Source: an uncultured Bacteroidales bacterium (lineage in GTDB: Bacteria; Bacteroidota; Bacteroidia; Bacteroidales; JAUNSR01). From it: a stretch of DNA of 64,000 nucleotides. The DNA lies in contig CAMTOJ010000006.1 in NCBI GenBank assembly GCA_947074145.1, positions 56,747 to 120,746 on the forward strand, read 5' to 3'. The notes beneath the pieces were generated by a model, which did no database searches, was not told the origin of the DNA, and worked only from the letters and a program-made list of their open reading frames with translations. The position numbers and the translations under genes are program-made. Below, in pieces: positions 48,828-57,341 of this stretch. Each line of letters opens with the position of its first letter. Position 1 is the stretch's first letter.

Positions 48828-51242
48828 TTAAAGCTCCTTGTAATAACGAATTGAACATACGCTTTGACCATTCGAATCATATGTGTAAAGAACCTGTGAA
48901 GTAATTGTTGAAAAAGTAATATAGTAATAGTTATCGTTGTCGCTGTCATATGAAGCACACCAATAATACCCATTATCATTTTCATTAATTATTTCACCGG
49001 AGGTATTATCTCTTTTTCCGGCTGCTCTTAAAACAGCGATCCCTTCATCTACAAAATAGATAAATCCGGGATATGGAGCAATCGTCCAGGATTTCATATT
49101 TCCGTTCAGAAGTGAAGAAAAGTCATAATATGGAGTTTGGAAATCGTAAGGAGATGGATCATAAATTGATTTACTGTAAGATGATGTTTCCCATAAAGTT
49201 TGAAAGAAAGTACTGCACCAACTTCCGGAAGTACAATAAAAAACCTGTGGATTCTGTATTGATGTTGCTAAAGATATTCCTGTCGAAGATTGTTGTGTTA
49301 CAAATGGAATAGGAGCAAAATTGGATGGTGAATTTATTGAATCTGTTTTCATTCCAACAGGACCGAAATAGGTCTTATTTTTACCATTACCGTTTGATGA
49401 GAGAATCGGATCTTTGCGTCCCCATTGATAATAAGGACTATTTGCATCAAAAGATAGAGTGTCGCCGATTTGTGTTATTGTAATCTCTTTCTCTATATTG
49501 CTCTGATTCTGTTTAAATCTGATTGTAATGCTTCGTTCAGGATAATTATAGTTGGCTTTAGAACAATATCCTATATTAAATTCCATCATTTCATATCGTT
49601 CAATAATATCTGTTTCAAGGACAGGATTTGAAGAAGAATAAGACCAATTGGTAACCCATATATGCCAACTCCACATGATGGTTCCCCCCGATTTTATAGC
49701 AATAAGAGCATTACCTTGACGTATTGTTTCCGGAGATACATAAAATTCAATATATATATTATCATCAGAAATAGAAACATCATTTATAAGTCCTGGGGCA
49801 TCCTGCCACAATAGTTCAGCACTGGCATCGTTCGTATCTATACTAAGAGAAGAAGACTCGGAAATTGTAGATCCATTATATGTCTGAAAAAAAGGATATG
49901 ATGTAGGATAACAAGAACTGTTATTAATGCCCATAGAGGAAGATTCTGCTCCGTTCAGAGCATTTCCCATAACCCAACACGGAAATTTATACCATCCCGG
50001 ACCATTTACAACATAGCAATTCGCAGTAGTGTAAGAGCCTTGGAAATATGAAAGATCATTAATATTCTCTTTCGATATTGGAGTAACTTTTTTCAAATCG
50101 TTATCTATGTCACTATCCGTATTATAAGAAGCGACATTTGCCCATAGTTTTTTTGATATTTCCCCTCCGACAGTATCATATGCGAGCTCTGATATACCAT
50201 TTATCCAACTACTGTCTGATGATGTAGATGAGATTATTTCATAGCTCCAGCCAATATCTTTGGCATTGCCTTGCTGTGGAGTATATATGCTTTTTATATC
50301 AAGTTTAAACTCCCCTCCGTAATAATTACATGATGTAGTATCTATTTCTACTTCAAAATCGTAAACTCCCTCCTTTAGATCGTAATAATATATTTCTCCT
50401 GCTTGCCAATTAGATATAGATGTATTTTTAAGATGAATCACTTTGGGGTCAATTCCAGAAAAATATATTGTAAGAGTAGCGCTGTCGCTAAGTTGCTGGG
50501 GAATCATCATAAGAAAACCATCAGAAGCCATAACTGTATCGTTATTTTCTGTTGCTTGCGCACCAGCTATAAGCCCCAATTTAAAATTATCTTTAGTAAC
50601 AGGTCCTACATTACTCCATACTATTGAGTCACCTCCATAATCAAGAGAAATGCTCCCGGTAACCGAAACACCTTTTAAGATAATAGAATCTATACCGACA
50701 TTTGGACCTGAAACATTTACACCCACACATGCCAAAGCATGACTGAAAGTTATAGGAACAACCTCTCTAAATATATCCTTCTGCGCTTTTGCAATCATAA
50801 GGTCCGGTTGTAGTGTTATTGTTGAAGGAACAGTATATGAAAGAACCGGAACTTTTAATGAATCATAATCAATCTCAATTCCTTCACCGTTGTATGGTGC
50901 ATAAGCAAAAAACGAAAGATAGCCCGAAGATGGCCAGTAATATAATGAGTCTAAAGGCCATCCATTATTTTCCCTTACTATCTTTTTATTAGGTGAAAAA
51001 AAATCTATGATATTATCTGAAGAATCGAAATTTTCGATATTCTTATAACCGAAAATGCCAAAATCGTTAAATAGAGAATTGTCTATATTATTTATTGGTG
51101 TTCCTTTTGTTTTAGTATCTGCAATAGAAACTAAATATGAAATATAGATAGACTTATCCTCGTTTTTATTGGTTATTATATCATCTTGACAAGAGATTAT
51201 TAAAATAAAAGATGTTATTAATAAACAGATTTTTGAGTTCAC
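48828..51242 (-). CDS. Fimbrillin-family (Mfa-like) lipoprotein, large
   Basis: 804 residues starting at GTG (51242); an in-frame stop two codons upstream forces this start, and the lipoprotein signal (KICLLITSFILIISCQ) begins at once. Residues ~25-300 match the fimbrillin/Mfa1 N-terminal fold: DTKTKGTPINN, FGIFGYKN, WPLDSLYYWPSSGYLSFFAYAP, PDLMIAKAQKD, VPITFSHALACVGVNVSG. The remaining 500 residues, with a YYQWGRKDPI...NPQVFYCTSGSWC type region, are common in big fimbrillin-like proteins and end in WCASYDSDNDNYYYITFS. It may be a pilus tip or minor component, or a surface adhesin. No partner genes for a full pilus are near. Confidence 0.85.
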   Translation of the reverse strand: MNSKICLLITSFILIISCQDDIITNKNEDKSIYISYLVSIADTKTKGTPINNIDNSLFNDFGIFGYKNIENFDSSDNIIDFFSPNKKIVRENNGWPLDSLYYWPSSGYLSFFAYAPYNGEGIEIDYDSLKVPVLSYTVPSTITLQPDLMIAKAQKDIFREVVPITFSHALACVGVNVSGPNVGIDSIILKGVSVTGSISLDYGGDSIVWSNVGPVTKDNFKLGLIAGAQATENNDTVMASDGFLMMIPQQLSDSATLTIYFSGIDPKVIHLKNTSISNWQAGEIYYYDLKEGVYDFEVEIDTTSCNYYGGEFKLDIKSIYTPQQGNAKDIGWSYEIISSTSSDSSWINGISELAYDTVGGEISKKLWANVASYNTDSDIDNDLKKVTPISKENINDLSYFQGSYTTANCYVVNGPGWYKFPCWVMGNALNGAESSSMGINNSSCYPTSYPFFQTYNGSTISESSSLSIDTNDASAELLWQDAPGLINDVSISDDNIYIEFYVSPETIRQGNALIAIKSGGTIMWSWHIWVTNWSYSSSNPVLETDIIERYEMMEFNIGYCSKANYNYPERSITIRFKQNQSNIEKEITITQIGDTLSFDANSPYYQWGRKDPILSSNGNGKNKTYFGPVGMKTDSINSPSNFAPIPFVTQQSSTGISLATSIQNPQVFYCTSGSWCSTFFQTLWETSSYSKSIYDPSPYDFQTPYYDFSSLLNGNMKSWTIAPYPGFIYFVDEGIAVLRAAGKRDNTSGEIINENDNGYYWCASYDSDNDNYYYITFSTITSQVLYTYDSNGQSVCSIRYYKEL

Positions 51243-51437
51243 TATTTAGTTTTATGTTTAAATATGTTTAATAATGCATTTATTCCCAAAACATAAACAA
51301 TCCCCAAAAACTAAAAGTTTATCTAATCACTAATTTTAATTTCAATCAAATAGAATTTATTCGAACAAATCTTTTCAAAACTTGTTTTTTTATTAATTCT
51401 CAAATCTCCAGATTCAATCAAAAAAAGAAGATTCACT

Positions 51438-51971
51438 ATGAATACTATAGATATTGATTATTCGAAATCATCAATAACCTGGAAAGGTTTTAAACCTGGA
51501 GGAGGTCACACAGGAACTTTAGGTATAAAAGACGGGAAAGTCGATTTAGATGATAAAAACGTGCCTATAGGTGGACGTTTTACTTTTGACATGAATGCTA
51601 TAGATGATAAAGATCAGAGTGGTATGATGAAAGCGGAGCTTGAAAAGCATTTGAAGAGTGATGAATTTTTCGATGTTGAAAAATATCCGTTAGCAACATT
51701 TTCAATTACTAAAATAGATCCTAATTCAGATAATGATGGTTTTTATATGGTTACAGGAAACCTTGAGATAAAGGATATCACTAATGAAATCTCTTTTAAG
51801 GCAAAATACACCAAAATTAATGATGAATTAGAGATTGAGACTTCCACCCTAACGCTCGACCGTACAAGATGGAAAGTGAATTTTGGGTCTACAAATATAT
51901 TCAAGAAACTAAAAGATCATATCGTGGCTGATAATATAGAAATCAATGCTCAGATATGGATTAAAATATAA
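51438..51971 (+). CDS. YceI family protein
   Basis: 177 residues, one lipocalin-like YceI barrel: IDYSKSSITWKGFKPGGGHTGTL, GGRFTFDMNAIDD, EKHLKSDEFFDVEKYPLATFSI, GNLEIKDITNEISFKAKY and LDRTRWKVNFGS. These barrels bind polyprenoid or other lipids. YceI of E. coli is periplasmic, but no signal peptide is visible here; the protein starts straight in the barrel, so it is probably cytoplasmic. It is flanked by long intergenic regions and has no operon partner. Confidence 0.93.
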   Translation: MNTIDIDYSKSSITWKGFKPGGGHTGTLGIKDGKVDLDDKNVPIGGRFTFDMNAIDDKDQSGMMKAELEKHLKSDEFFDVEKYPLATFSITKIDPNSDNDGFYMVTGNLEIKDITNEISFKAKYTKINDELEIETSTLTLDRTRWKVNFGSTNIFKKLKDHIVADNIEINAQIWIKI

Positions 51972-52129
51972 TTTTTAAAAATTACAATTACTATTTACTT
52001 TTTTGAATTTACTGTTTAAAAATTGTGTTCTTAATAGCAAAAAACAATCTGATTCATTAACTGTTAAAAACTAAAAGAAAATAAGTCGGATAAAAAATGT
52101 TAACAATACACTTTTATTTATTCAAACTA

Positions 52130-52159
52130 TTGACAGATAAAAAAAAAGCAGTACATTTG
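52130..52159 (+). promoter_or_regulatory. Promoter of the small RNA (TTG-N19-TACATTTG)
   Basis: TTG at 52130-52132 and TACATTTG at 52152-52159 match the Bacteroidota consensus with ideal spacing. The A-rich spacer (a run of nine A) is typical of strong promoters. Confidence 0.75.
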
Positions 52160-52172
52160 TAATGTGTTTTTC

Positions 52173-52217
52173 ATGGTATTAGATTTAAGGTTAATAAAGG
52201 TTGGGTTGTCGCGATGA
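52173..52217 (+). CDS. 14-codon ORF inside the small RNA
   Basis: ATG to TGA, peptide MVLDLRLIKVGLSR. The stop lies in the terminator's 3' arm, so ribosomes on it would cover the hairpin. There are no runs of a single amino acid as in classical attenuators. Whether it is translated is unknown. Confidence 0.28.
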   Translation: MVLDLRLIKVGLSR

Positions 52218-52233
52218 CAACCTTTTCTTTTTT
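52204..52233 (+). terminator. Terminator of the small RNA
   Basis: 7-bp perfect GC-containing stem with a 5-base loop, followed by TTTTCTTTTTT. Confidence 0.82.
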
Positions 52234-52330
52234 ATATAGGTTTGTAACCAGTTTAATATCAGACGTTTTTTAATTGCTAATTTAAAAATTATAAGCACTG
52301 TTGTAAAACTGTTGCTTTTTATATAAAATA

Positions 52331-52372
52331 AAATCCTGATTTTGAATAACTATTCTGAATCAGGATTTCTTA
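52331..52372 (+). terminator. Hairpin upstream of the metal-uptake cluster
   Basis: AAATCCTGATT (52331-52341) with AATCAGGATTT (52358-52368), 11 bp, loop of 16 bases with a weaker inner stem, then CTTATTTT. It could end a read-through transcript from yceI or the small RNA. Confidence 0.65.
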
Positions 52373-52471
52373 TTTTAATGATATTGTAATCTGTTGAGTA
52401 TAAAAAAAGATGAAATTGTTTATCGGAATAAAATAAATCTGTAAGTTTATCGAATCATATAAATACTGAAG

Positions 52472-52801
52472 GTGGCAAAAAAGAAATATACATATATTTC
52501 AGTCCTATTGATTGTAATATTTTCACAAATGTTTTTTGTGAAAACATTCCATGTTCATACTTCAGAAAAAGATAAATGTTGCCATCATTCACATAGGGAT
52601 CAAGCATCCGACTACGAAGTTGACTCTTCACATGAATGTCAGATTTGTCATTTATTACTAACGCCATTTATCGAATCGCCAATATTTAAGAGCGATTTAC
52701 AAGCAATTCCAATACCGATGGAATTTGAAACAAGAGAAATAAAACCTTTCTCTTGTAAAATCTTTAATTTCTTTCTTCGAGGCCCACCCTTAAGAGTATA
52801 A
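52472..52801 (+). CDS. Small His/Cys-rich exported protein, unknown, ahead of a TonB receptor
   Basis: 109 residues from a GTG start; the stop TGA two codons upstream excludes a longer form. An N-terminal signal or anchor (YISVLLIVIFSQMFFVKTFHVH) is followed by a metal-ligand-rich stretch: HVHTSEKDKCCHHSHRD and SSHECQICHLLL. The end is FFLRGPPLRV. I know proteins with this pattern (HxH, CxxC, terminal RGPP) from genes just before TonB-dependent receptors in Bacteroidota; they have no assigned function. The His and Cys content suggests metal binding in the periplasm. The receptor gene starts 72 nt later on the same strand. Confidence 0.7.
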   Translation: MAKKKYTYISVLLIVIFSQMFFVKTFHVHTSEKDKCCHHSHRDQASDYEVDSSHECQICHLLLTPFIESPIFKSDLQAIPIPMEFETREIKPFSCKIFNFFLRGPPLRV

Positions 52802-52873
52802 ATTCAGAAATGATATGTAAGTACATATCAAAATTATTGAAATCTGATTTTATCACTTTTTATAACAAAAATC

Positions 52874-55024
52874 ATGTATTTAAGGATACGAGTTTGTATC
52901 GCGATATTAATATTTATATCGCTACACAATCTGTATGCCGATACTATCTCAAATATCTTTCTCAACGAAGTAATAGTAAAAGATTCATTTTTAGACACCA
53001 AGAAAAAAACGACAGTACAATCGATGGAGATAATTGCAAAAAATTATATCCAAAAACGTTTTTCAGGGAATATAATAAATTCTATTGAAGATGTTGCCGG
53101 CGTTCATTCTATGGATATCGGATCGGGCTTTTCAAAGCCTGTGATTCGTGGCATGGCCTTCAACCGAATTGCCGTTGTCGAAAATAATATAAAACAGGAG
53201 GGACAACAATGGGGAGCCGATCATGGTCTTGAAATTGATGCTTTGAATGTTGAAAATATTACGATACACAAGGGTCCCGGTGCATTGCTGTATGGCAGTG
53301 ATGCTATGGGTGGTGTTATTGAGATAAATGAGAAAGTGATCCCTTTTGAAGATATCTTTTTCGGAGAATTTTTTGCAGCAGCCAAATCAGTTAATGAATC
53401 TGTCGGCGCCTCATTAATGATCGGATTAAAGAAGAATAACTGGTATTCACAATTGAGATATACGGAACACAGATTCGGAGATTATAAGATCCCGACAGAC
53501 ACAATAATTTATTTGACTCAAAAGATACCTATATATAATGGTCGTCTGAAAAATACTGCAGGAAAGGAAAATAATATAAGCTGGCTTTTGAAATATAGAA
53601 AAGAGAGAACTTCTCTGCAATTGCAGATAAGTGATGTATATCAGAAGACCGGATTTTTTCCCGGAGCACATGGTATTCCTGATCTTTCGAGGGTTGAGGA
53701 TGACGGAGATTCAAGGAATATAGATTATCCTTATAGTTTTGTTAATCATCTTAAAGCCATAATAAATGGGAAATATTCTTTTGATAATGTCATATTTTCT
53801 GCAGATGTGAGTTTTCAGAATAATCACAGAGAGGAGATTAGTCTTTTCCATAGTCATTATCCCGGACAAACTGCTCCGCAAAAAGATCCAGATAAAGAAT
53901 TGGAATTTCGGTTGAATACCTATCAGAGTATAATGAAAGGAGTGATTCTTTCGGGTGATAATGTACGACATACTATAGGGGTAGATGTTCAGTCTCAGAA
54001 TAACGAAATTGGAGGGTATTCTTTTCTTCTTCCACAATATGATCGAGTCACTTTAGGAGGTTTTATTATAGGTGAATATAAATTATCATCTACTTTAAAT
54101 TTGCAAGGGGGGGTAAGATATGATATAGGAAGAATAAGAGCAGAGGGATATGATGATAAATATCTTTATGAATATCTTATTTCACAGGGATATGAATCAT
54201 CAATGGCTGACAATTATCAAACAAGAAGTTATGATGTTGATAAATCATATAAATCTTTATCGGGAGCAGTAGGTATTTCATGGATTCCATTTAATAATCA
54301 TTCTTTTAAATTCAACATCGGTCGTAGTTTTCGACTTCCGGGTGTAAATGAACTTGCTTCAAACGGAGTACATCATGGGACGTTTCGTCATGAACAGGGA
54401 GATCCGAATATAAAACAGGAAGAGGGTTGGCAGTTTGATTTTTCATATGATTATACGGGAGAGTATATTGGTTTCTCTGTTTCTCCTTTTCTTAACAGAT
54501 ATTCAAATTATATTTATCTCAGACCTACGGGTGAATGGTCTGTGCTTCCACATGCGGGACAGATATATCGTTATACGGGTTGTAAGGCGATGCTTGTAGG
54601 GGGAGAGTTGACGGGATATCTGAAGTTACCGATGAATTTTCGATATGAATTGGCTGCTGATTATGTATATACCCGAAATGAGGATGAAAAGTTGCCTTTA
54701 GCATTTTCTCCCCAACCTGCACTAAGACAAACTTTATCTTTCGAAAAGAGTGGTTTTAATATTTATGTTCAGTCACATATTATAGGTGTTCAGAAACGAA
54801 TCGCAAGAAATGAAGATATAACAAAGAGTGCATCTTTATGGCATGGAGGAGTATCTTATGAATTGCCTTTTAAAAAGTATAAGGCTGAGCTTATATTATC
54901 AGCCCGAAATATTTTTAATGTCAGATATTATAACCATTTGAGCTTTTATCGAAAGATGGAAATTCCTGAACCCGGTAGATCTTTTAACCTTATGTTGAAG
55001 ATCCCCTTTAAGGCTAAAATATAG
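52874..55024 (+). CDS. TonB-dependent outer membrane receptor, probable metal or metal-chelate importer
   Basis: 716 residues. Signal peptide CIAILIFISLHNLYA. The plug domain has NEVIVKDS (TonB-box-like region), IINSIEDVAGVHSMDIGSGFSKPVIRGMAFNRIAVVENN in its key parts, the GQQWGADHGLEIDALNVENITIHKGPGALLYGSDAMGGVIEI signature (shown in part) and a 22-strand barrel ending in FNLMLKIPF. The terminal aromatic-rich strand is as expected. There is no SusC-type carboxypeptidase-like domain, so it is not a glycan importer. The 'PVIRG...NRI.V..N....Q.WG.DHG' pattern resembles ZnuD/heme-type metal receptors. Neighbours rich in His support metal uptake. The exact metal is unknown. Confidence 0.9.
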   Translation: MYLRIRVCIAILIFISLHNLYADTISNIFLNEVIVKDSFLDTKKKTTVQSMEIIAKNYIQKRFSGNIINSIEDVAGVHSMDIGSGFSKPVIRGMAFNRIAVVENNIKQEGQQWGADHGLEIDALNVENITIHKGPGALLYGSDAMGGVIEINEKVIPFEDIFFGEFFAAAKSVNESVGASLMIGLKKNNWYSQLRYTEHRFGDYKIPTDTIIYLTQKIPIYNGRLKNTAGKENNISWLLKYRKERTSLQLQISDVYQKTGFFPGAHGIPDLSRVEDDGDSRNIDYPYSFVNHLKAIINGKYSFDNVIFSADVSFQNNHREEISLFHSHYPGQTAPQKDPDKELEFRLNTYQSIMKGVILSGDNVRHTIGVDVQSQNNEIGGYSFLLPQYDRVTLGGFIIGEYKLSSTLNLQGGVRYDIGRIRAEGYDDKYLYEYLISQGYESSMADNYQTRSYDVDKSYKSLSGAVGISWIPFNNHSFKFNIGRSFRLPGVNELASNGVHHGTFRHEQGDPNIKQEEGWQFDFSYDYTGEYIGFSVSPFLNRYSNYIYLRPTGEWSVLPHAGQIYRYTGCKAMLVGGELTGYLKLPMNFRYELAADYVYTRNEDEKLPLAFSPQPALRQTLSFEKSGFNIYVQSHIIGVQKRIARNEDITKSASLWHGGVSYELPFKKYKAELILSARNIFNVRYYNHLSFYRKMEIPEPGRSFNLMLKIPFKAKI

Positions 55025-55122
55025 GGCGTAAAGAACATTTAATGGTTATTTTTCTTTGCTTGTCAAAGAAAATGAAAATTATTATGTGGCGCTTTTATAA
55101 CAAATTATCAAAAAATAAACTT

Positions 55123-55154
55123 TCATCATATCATATGATATTTAAATATGATGA
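55123..55154. promoter_or_regulatory. Nested palindrome before the DUF4625 gene (operator candidate)
   Basis: ATATCATATGATAT at 55128-55141 is a perfect 14-bp palindrome. It overlaps outer arms TCATCATAT (55123-55131) and ATATGATGA (55146-55154). It lies 19 bases before the ATG, where a metal-responsive repressor could bind, or the RNA could fold. AT-rich DNA makes small palindromes by chance. Confidence 0.4.
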
Positions 55155-55172
55155 TGAATTAAACAAACAATT

Positions 55173-55673
55173 ATGAAATCAATTATATCAAAAATCAAAT
55201 TAGTATTATCTCTTTTATTAATAGTATTTGTTTCATCATGCGATGACGACAATGAAATAGATGTCGTGAAACCGGTTATAAATTTGATAGAACCGGAGAA
55301 TGAAGATATCCTTTTAACGGGAGAGGAAGTGCATTTTGAGATGGAATTATCCGACGATATTATGCTCGGCTCTTACAAGGTAGAGATACATAATAATTTT
55401 AATGGTCATGATCACTCCAATTTCAATAATCATAATCTTTATATCTTAAACCAAAGCAATCAAATTACCCGTAGTGAATCTGAAAGAGATCCTTTTGCTT
55501 ATAATCGTTCATGGGATTTATCGGGTAAAAAGAATGTCCATATTCATCATCATGAGATTGTAATACCAAAAGATGCTGCTACCGGTGAGTATCATCTGAT
55601 TGTTTACTGCACAGATGCTGCTGGTAATGAGAGTTATGTGGTGAGGCATATTGTGATAGATGATGCTGATTAA
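55173..55673 (+). CDS. DUF4625 domain lipoprotein, His-rich
   Basis: 166 residues. Lipobox in LLLIVFVSSCDD. The mature part is one Ig-like DUF4625 domain (VKPVINLIEPENEDILLTGEEVHFEMELSDDI, in part). Two His clusters stand out: HNNFNGHDHSNFNNHN and NVHIHHHEIV. Proteins of this family are often next to TonB receptors in Bacteroidota. Its His clusters would suit capturing a metal at the cell surface for the receptor 148 nt upstream; that role is inferred. A terminator follows at 55700-55739. Confidence 0.86.
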   Translation: MKSIISKIKLVLSLLLIVFVSSCDDDNEIDVVKPVINLIEPENEDILLTGEEVHFEMELSDDIMLGSYKVEIHNNFNGHDHSNFNNHNLYILNQSNQITRSESERDPFAYNRSWDLSGKKNVHIHHHEIVIPKDAATGEYHLIVYCTDAAGNESYVVRHIVIDDAD

Positions 55674-55699
55674 TATTTAATTCTCTATATTTTATATAC

Positions 55700-55739
55700 A
55701 AAGTCCGAAATCTTACAAGGTTTCGGACTTTGTTGTTTT
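55700..55739 (+). terminator. Terminator after the DUF4625 gene
   Basis: AAAGTCCGAAA with TTTCGGACTTT, 11 bp, 10-base loop, then TGTTGTTTT. Confidence 0.85.
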
Positions 55740-56075
55740 AAATAAGATATAATTATCAATTTATAATAACAACATAATCAGAAAAGTGTGTTTTTCATAA
55801 TACGCGAAAGAGAAACAGAGGAAATAAATTTACTATTCTTAATTTTAGTGAGAATTTTGACTTAATTATAAATCTGAAGGAATTGGAATTCTAACCGATA
55901 AAGAAATATTATTGTTTATCCAAAAGCATATAAATGCATAAGAATTATTGCCTAAACTGCATATTTATACAACCAATACAACTTTTCAAAATGACAAGTT
56001 GTAAATATTCTCAAAACAATGTTATAAAACAGTATGATAAATTAGCAAAAAAAGCAAGAAATTGTAATCTCAAGG
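55740..56075. other. Gene-free AT-rich spacer before the AAA ATPase gene
   Basis: About 340 bases with no ORF of note on either strand, no RNA gene recognised and no clear repeats. Confidence 0.5.
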
Positions 56076-56105
56076 TTGCATAATATATAAAATTAATTAC
56101 ATTTG
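56076..56105 (+). promoter_or_regulatory. Promoter of the AAA ATPase gene (TTG-N19-TACATTTG)
   Basis: TTG at 56076-56078 and TACATTTG at 56098-56105, ideal spacing. It overlaps the first possible TTG start of the gene (56103), so translation should start downstream of it. Confidence 0.72.
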
Positions 56106-56126
56106 CGGAGTTTAAAAGCAAAAATT

Positions 56127-57308
56127 TTGGAAGCATTCTTCAGGACACATAAGTATTTGGTTGAGCATATTAATGCACCGGTACGTCGGGGGTTAATGGA
56201 CGAAATAGATTGGGACAGTCGCTTAATTGGAATTAAAGGGAGCAGAGGTGTAGGAAAGACTACTTTTCTTTTGCAATATGCCAGTGAAAATTTCGGGACA
56301 GAAAGAACCTGTTTATATATAAACCTAAACCATTTTTATTTTACGGATCATAGTATAAAGGAATTTGCAGCTGAATTCTTGCAGAAGGGGGGAAAGACCC
56401 TTTTAATAGATCAGGTATTTAAATATCCGGGATGGTCTGAAGAATTAAAATGGATATATGAGAATTTACCGGAACTGAAGGTTGTTTTTACCGGTTCTTC
56501 AGTGATGAGGCTAAAGGAAGAAAATCCCGTTTTGTCGGGGCTTGTAGATTCCTATAATCTCAGAGGTTTTTCTTTTAGAGAATTTCTTTTTCTTATGACA
56601 GGAGAGGAGCTTCCGGTTTATAGCTTAGAAGAAATTTTACAGAACCATGAACAAATAGCCACAGATATCTGTAAAAGGGTAAAGCCTTTAGCTTTTATAC
56701 GCGATTATATTCATCACGGGTTCTATCCTTTTTTTCTTGAGAAAAGGAATTTCTCAGAGAATCTATTGAAGACAATGAATATGACGTTGGAGGTGGACGT
56801 GGTATTTATAAAACAAATTGAGCTTACTTATTTGTGGAAAATACGCAAACTCCTATATTTATTGGCCGTTAATGCACCTTGTGTTCCTAATGTAAGTTCG
56901 CTTGCCAGTGAGATTAATACGTCTCGTGCCACTGTAGTCAATTATATCAAATACCTGAAAGACGCACGATTGATTAATATGCTGTATTATGAAGGAGAGG
57001 AGTTTCCAAAGAAGCCATCCATGGTATATTTGAATAATACTAATCTTGTATATAGTGTAAGACCACAACAGGTCGATAATCAGGTGTTAAGTGAGACATT
57101 CTTTTATAATGCTTTGCATAAAGATTATCAGCTTAATAAGAGTAAGACAAAGAATGTGCAGTTTTTGGTTAATGGTAAATATGAGTTCAGGATTATTGAT
57201 AAGTCAATGAGGCGCAAAATAAATAAAGAGTATTATTATGTTGTAGATGATGTGGAGATGGGGAAAGATAATATGATACCTCTTTGGTTATTCGGATTTT
57301 TATACTAA
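56127..57308 (+). CDS. AAA family ATPase (AAA_14/DUF4143 type)
   Basis: About 393 residues if TTG 56127 is used (401 from TTG 56103, which lies in the promoter; the first ATG, 56196, would remove the conserved lead-in). Walker A is GIKGSRGVGKTTFLLQYA. The Walker B region reads KTLLIDQVFKYPGWSEEL, with Gln where related proteins have Glu (usually IDEVHKYPGW). Then comes KVVFTGSSVMRL and a winged-helix/DUF4143 C-terminal part (SLASEINTSRATVVNYIKYLKDARLI). The family is widespread in Bacteroidales, of unclear role. The PFOR gene begins 33 nt later, possibly co-transcribed by chance. Confidence 0.85.
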   Translation: MEAFFRTHKYLVEHINAPVRRGLMDEIDWDSRLIGIKGSRGVGKTTFLLQYASENFGTERTCLYINLNHFYFTDHSIKEFAAEFLQKGGKTLLIDQVFKYPGWSEELKWIYENLPELKVVFTGSSVMRLKEENPVLSGLVDSYNLRGFSFREFLFLMTGEELPVYSLEEILQNHEQIATDICKRVKPLAFIRDYIHHGFYPFFLEKRNFSENLLKTMNMTLEVDVVFIKQIELTYLWKIRKLLYLLAVNAPCVPNVSSLASEINTSRATVVNYIKYLKDARLINMLYYEGEEFPKKPSMVYLNNTNLVYSVRPQQVDNQVLSETFFYNALHKDYQLNKSKTKNVQFLVNGKYEFRIIDKSMRRKINKEYYYVVDDVEMGKDNMIPLWLFGFLY

Positions 57309-57341
57309 CAAAATAATATATATTCTAACATAATTAATATT

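Larger units (their letters stand above)
52164..52233 (+). ncRNA. Probable small RNA of about 70 nt with its own terminator
   Basis: A consensus promoter lies directly upstream, and the transcript ends in the hairpin GGTTGTC (52204-52210)/GACAACC (52216-52222) with the tail TTTTCTTTTTT. An alternative stem, AAAGGTTG (52196-52203) with CAACCTTT (52218-52225), uses the same 3' arm, so two structures compete. The interior CATGGTATTAGATTTAAGG looks familiar from other Bacteroidales genomes; that is memory, not a search. Inside is a 14-codon ORF (52173-52217). It could be a stand-alone regulator or a leader; its target is unknown. Confidence 0.68.
51972..52471. other. 500-base intergenic region holding a small RNA unit and a second terminator
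   Basis: Contains the promoter, the small RNA and its terminator (52130-52233, separate entries) and a second hairpin at 52331-52372. The rest is AT-rich and shows no gene. Confidence 0.6.

Noticed and set aside
52810..53088. A 92-codon ORF overlapping the start of the TonB receptor gene
   Set aside because: It is out of frame with the receptor signal peptide and plug motifs, which are convincing.
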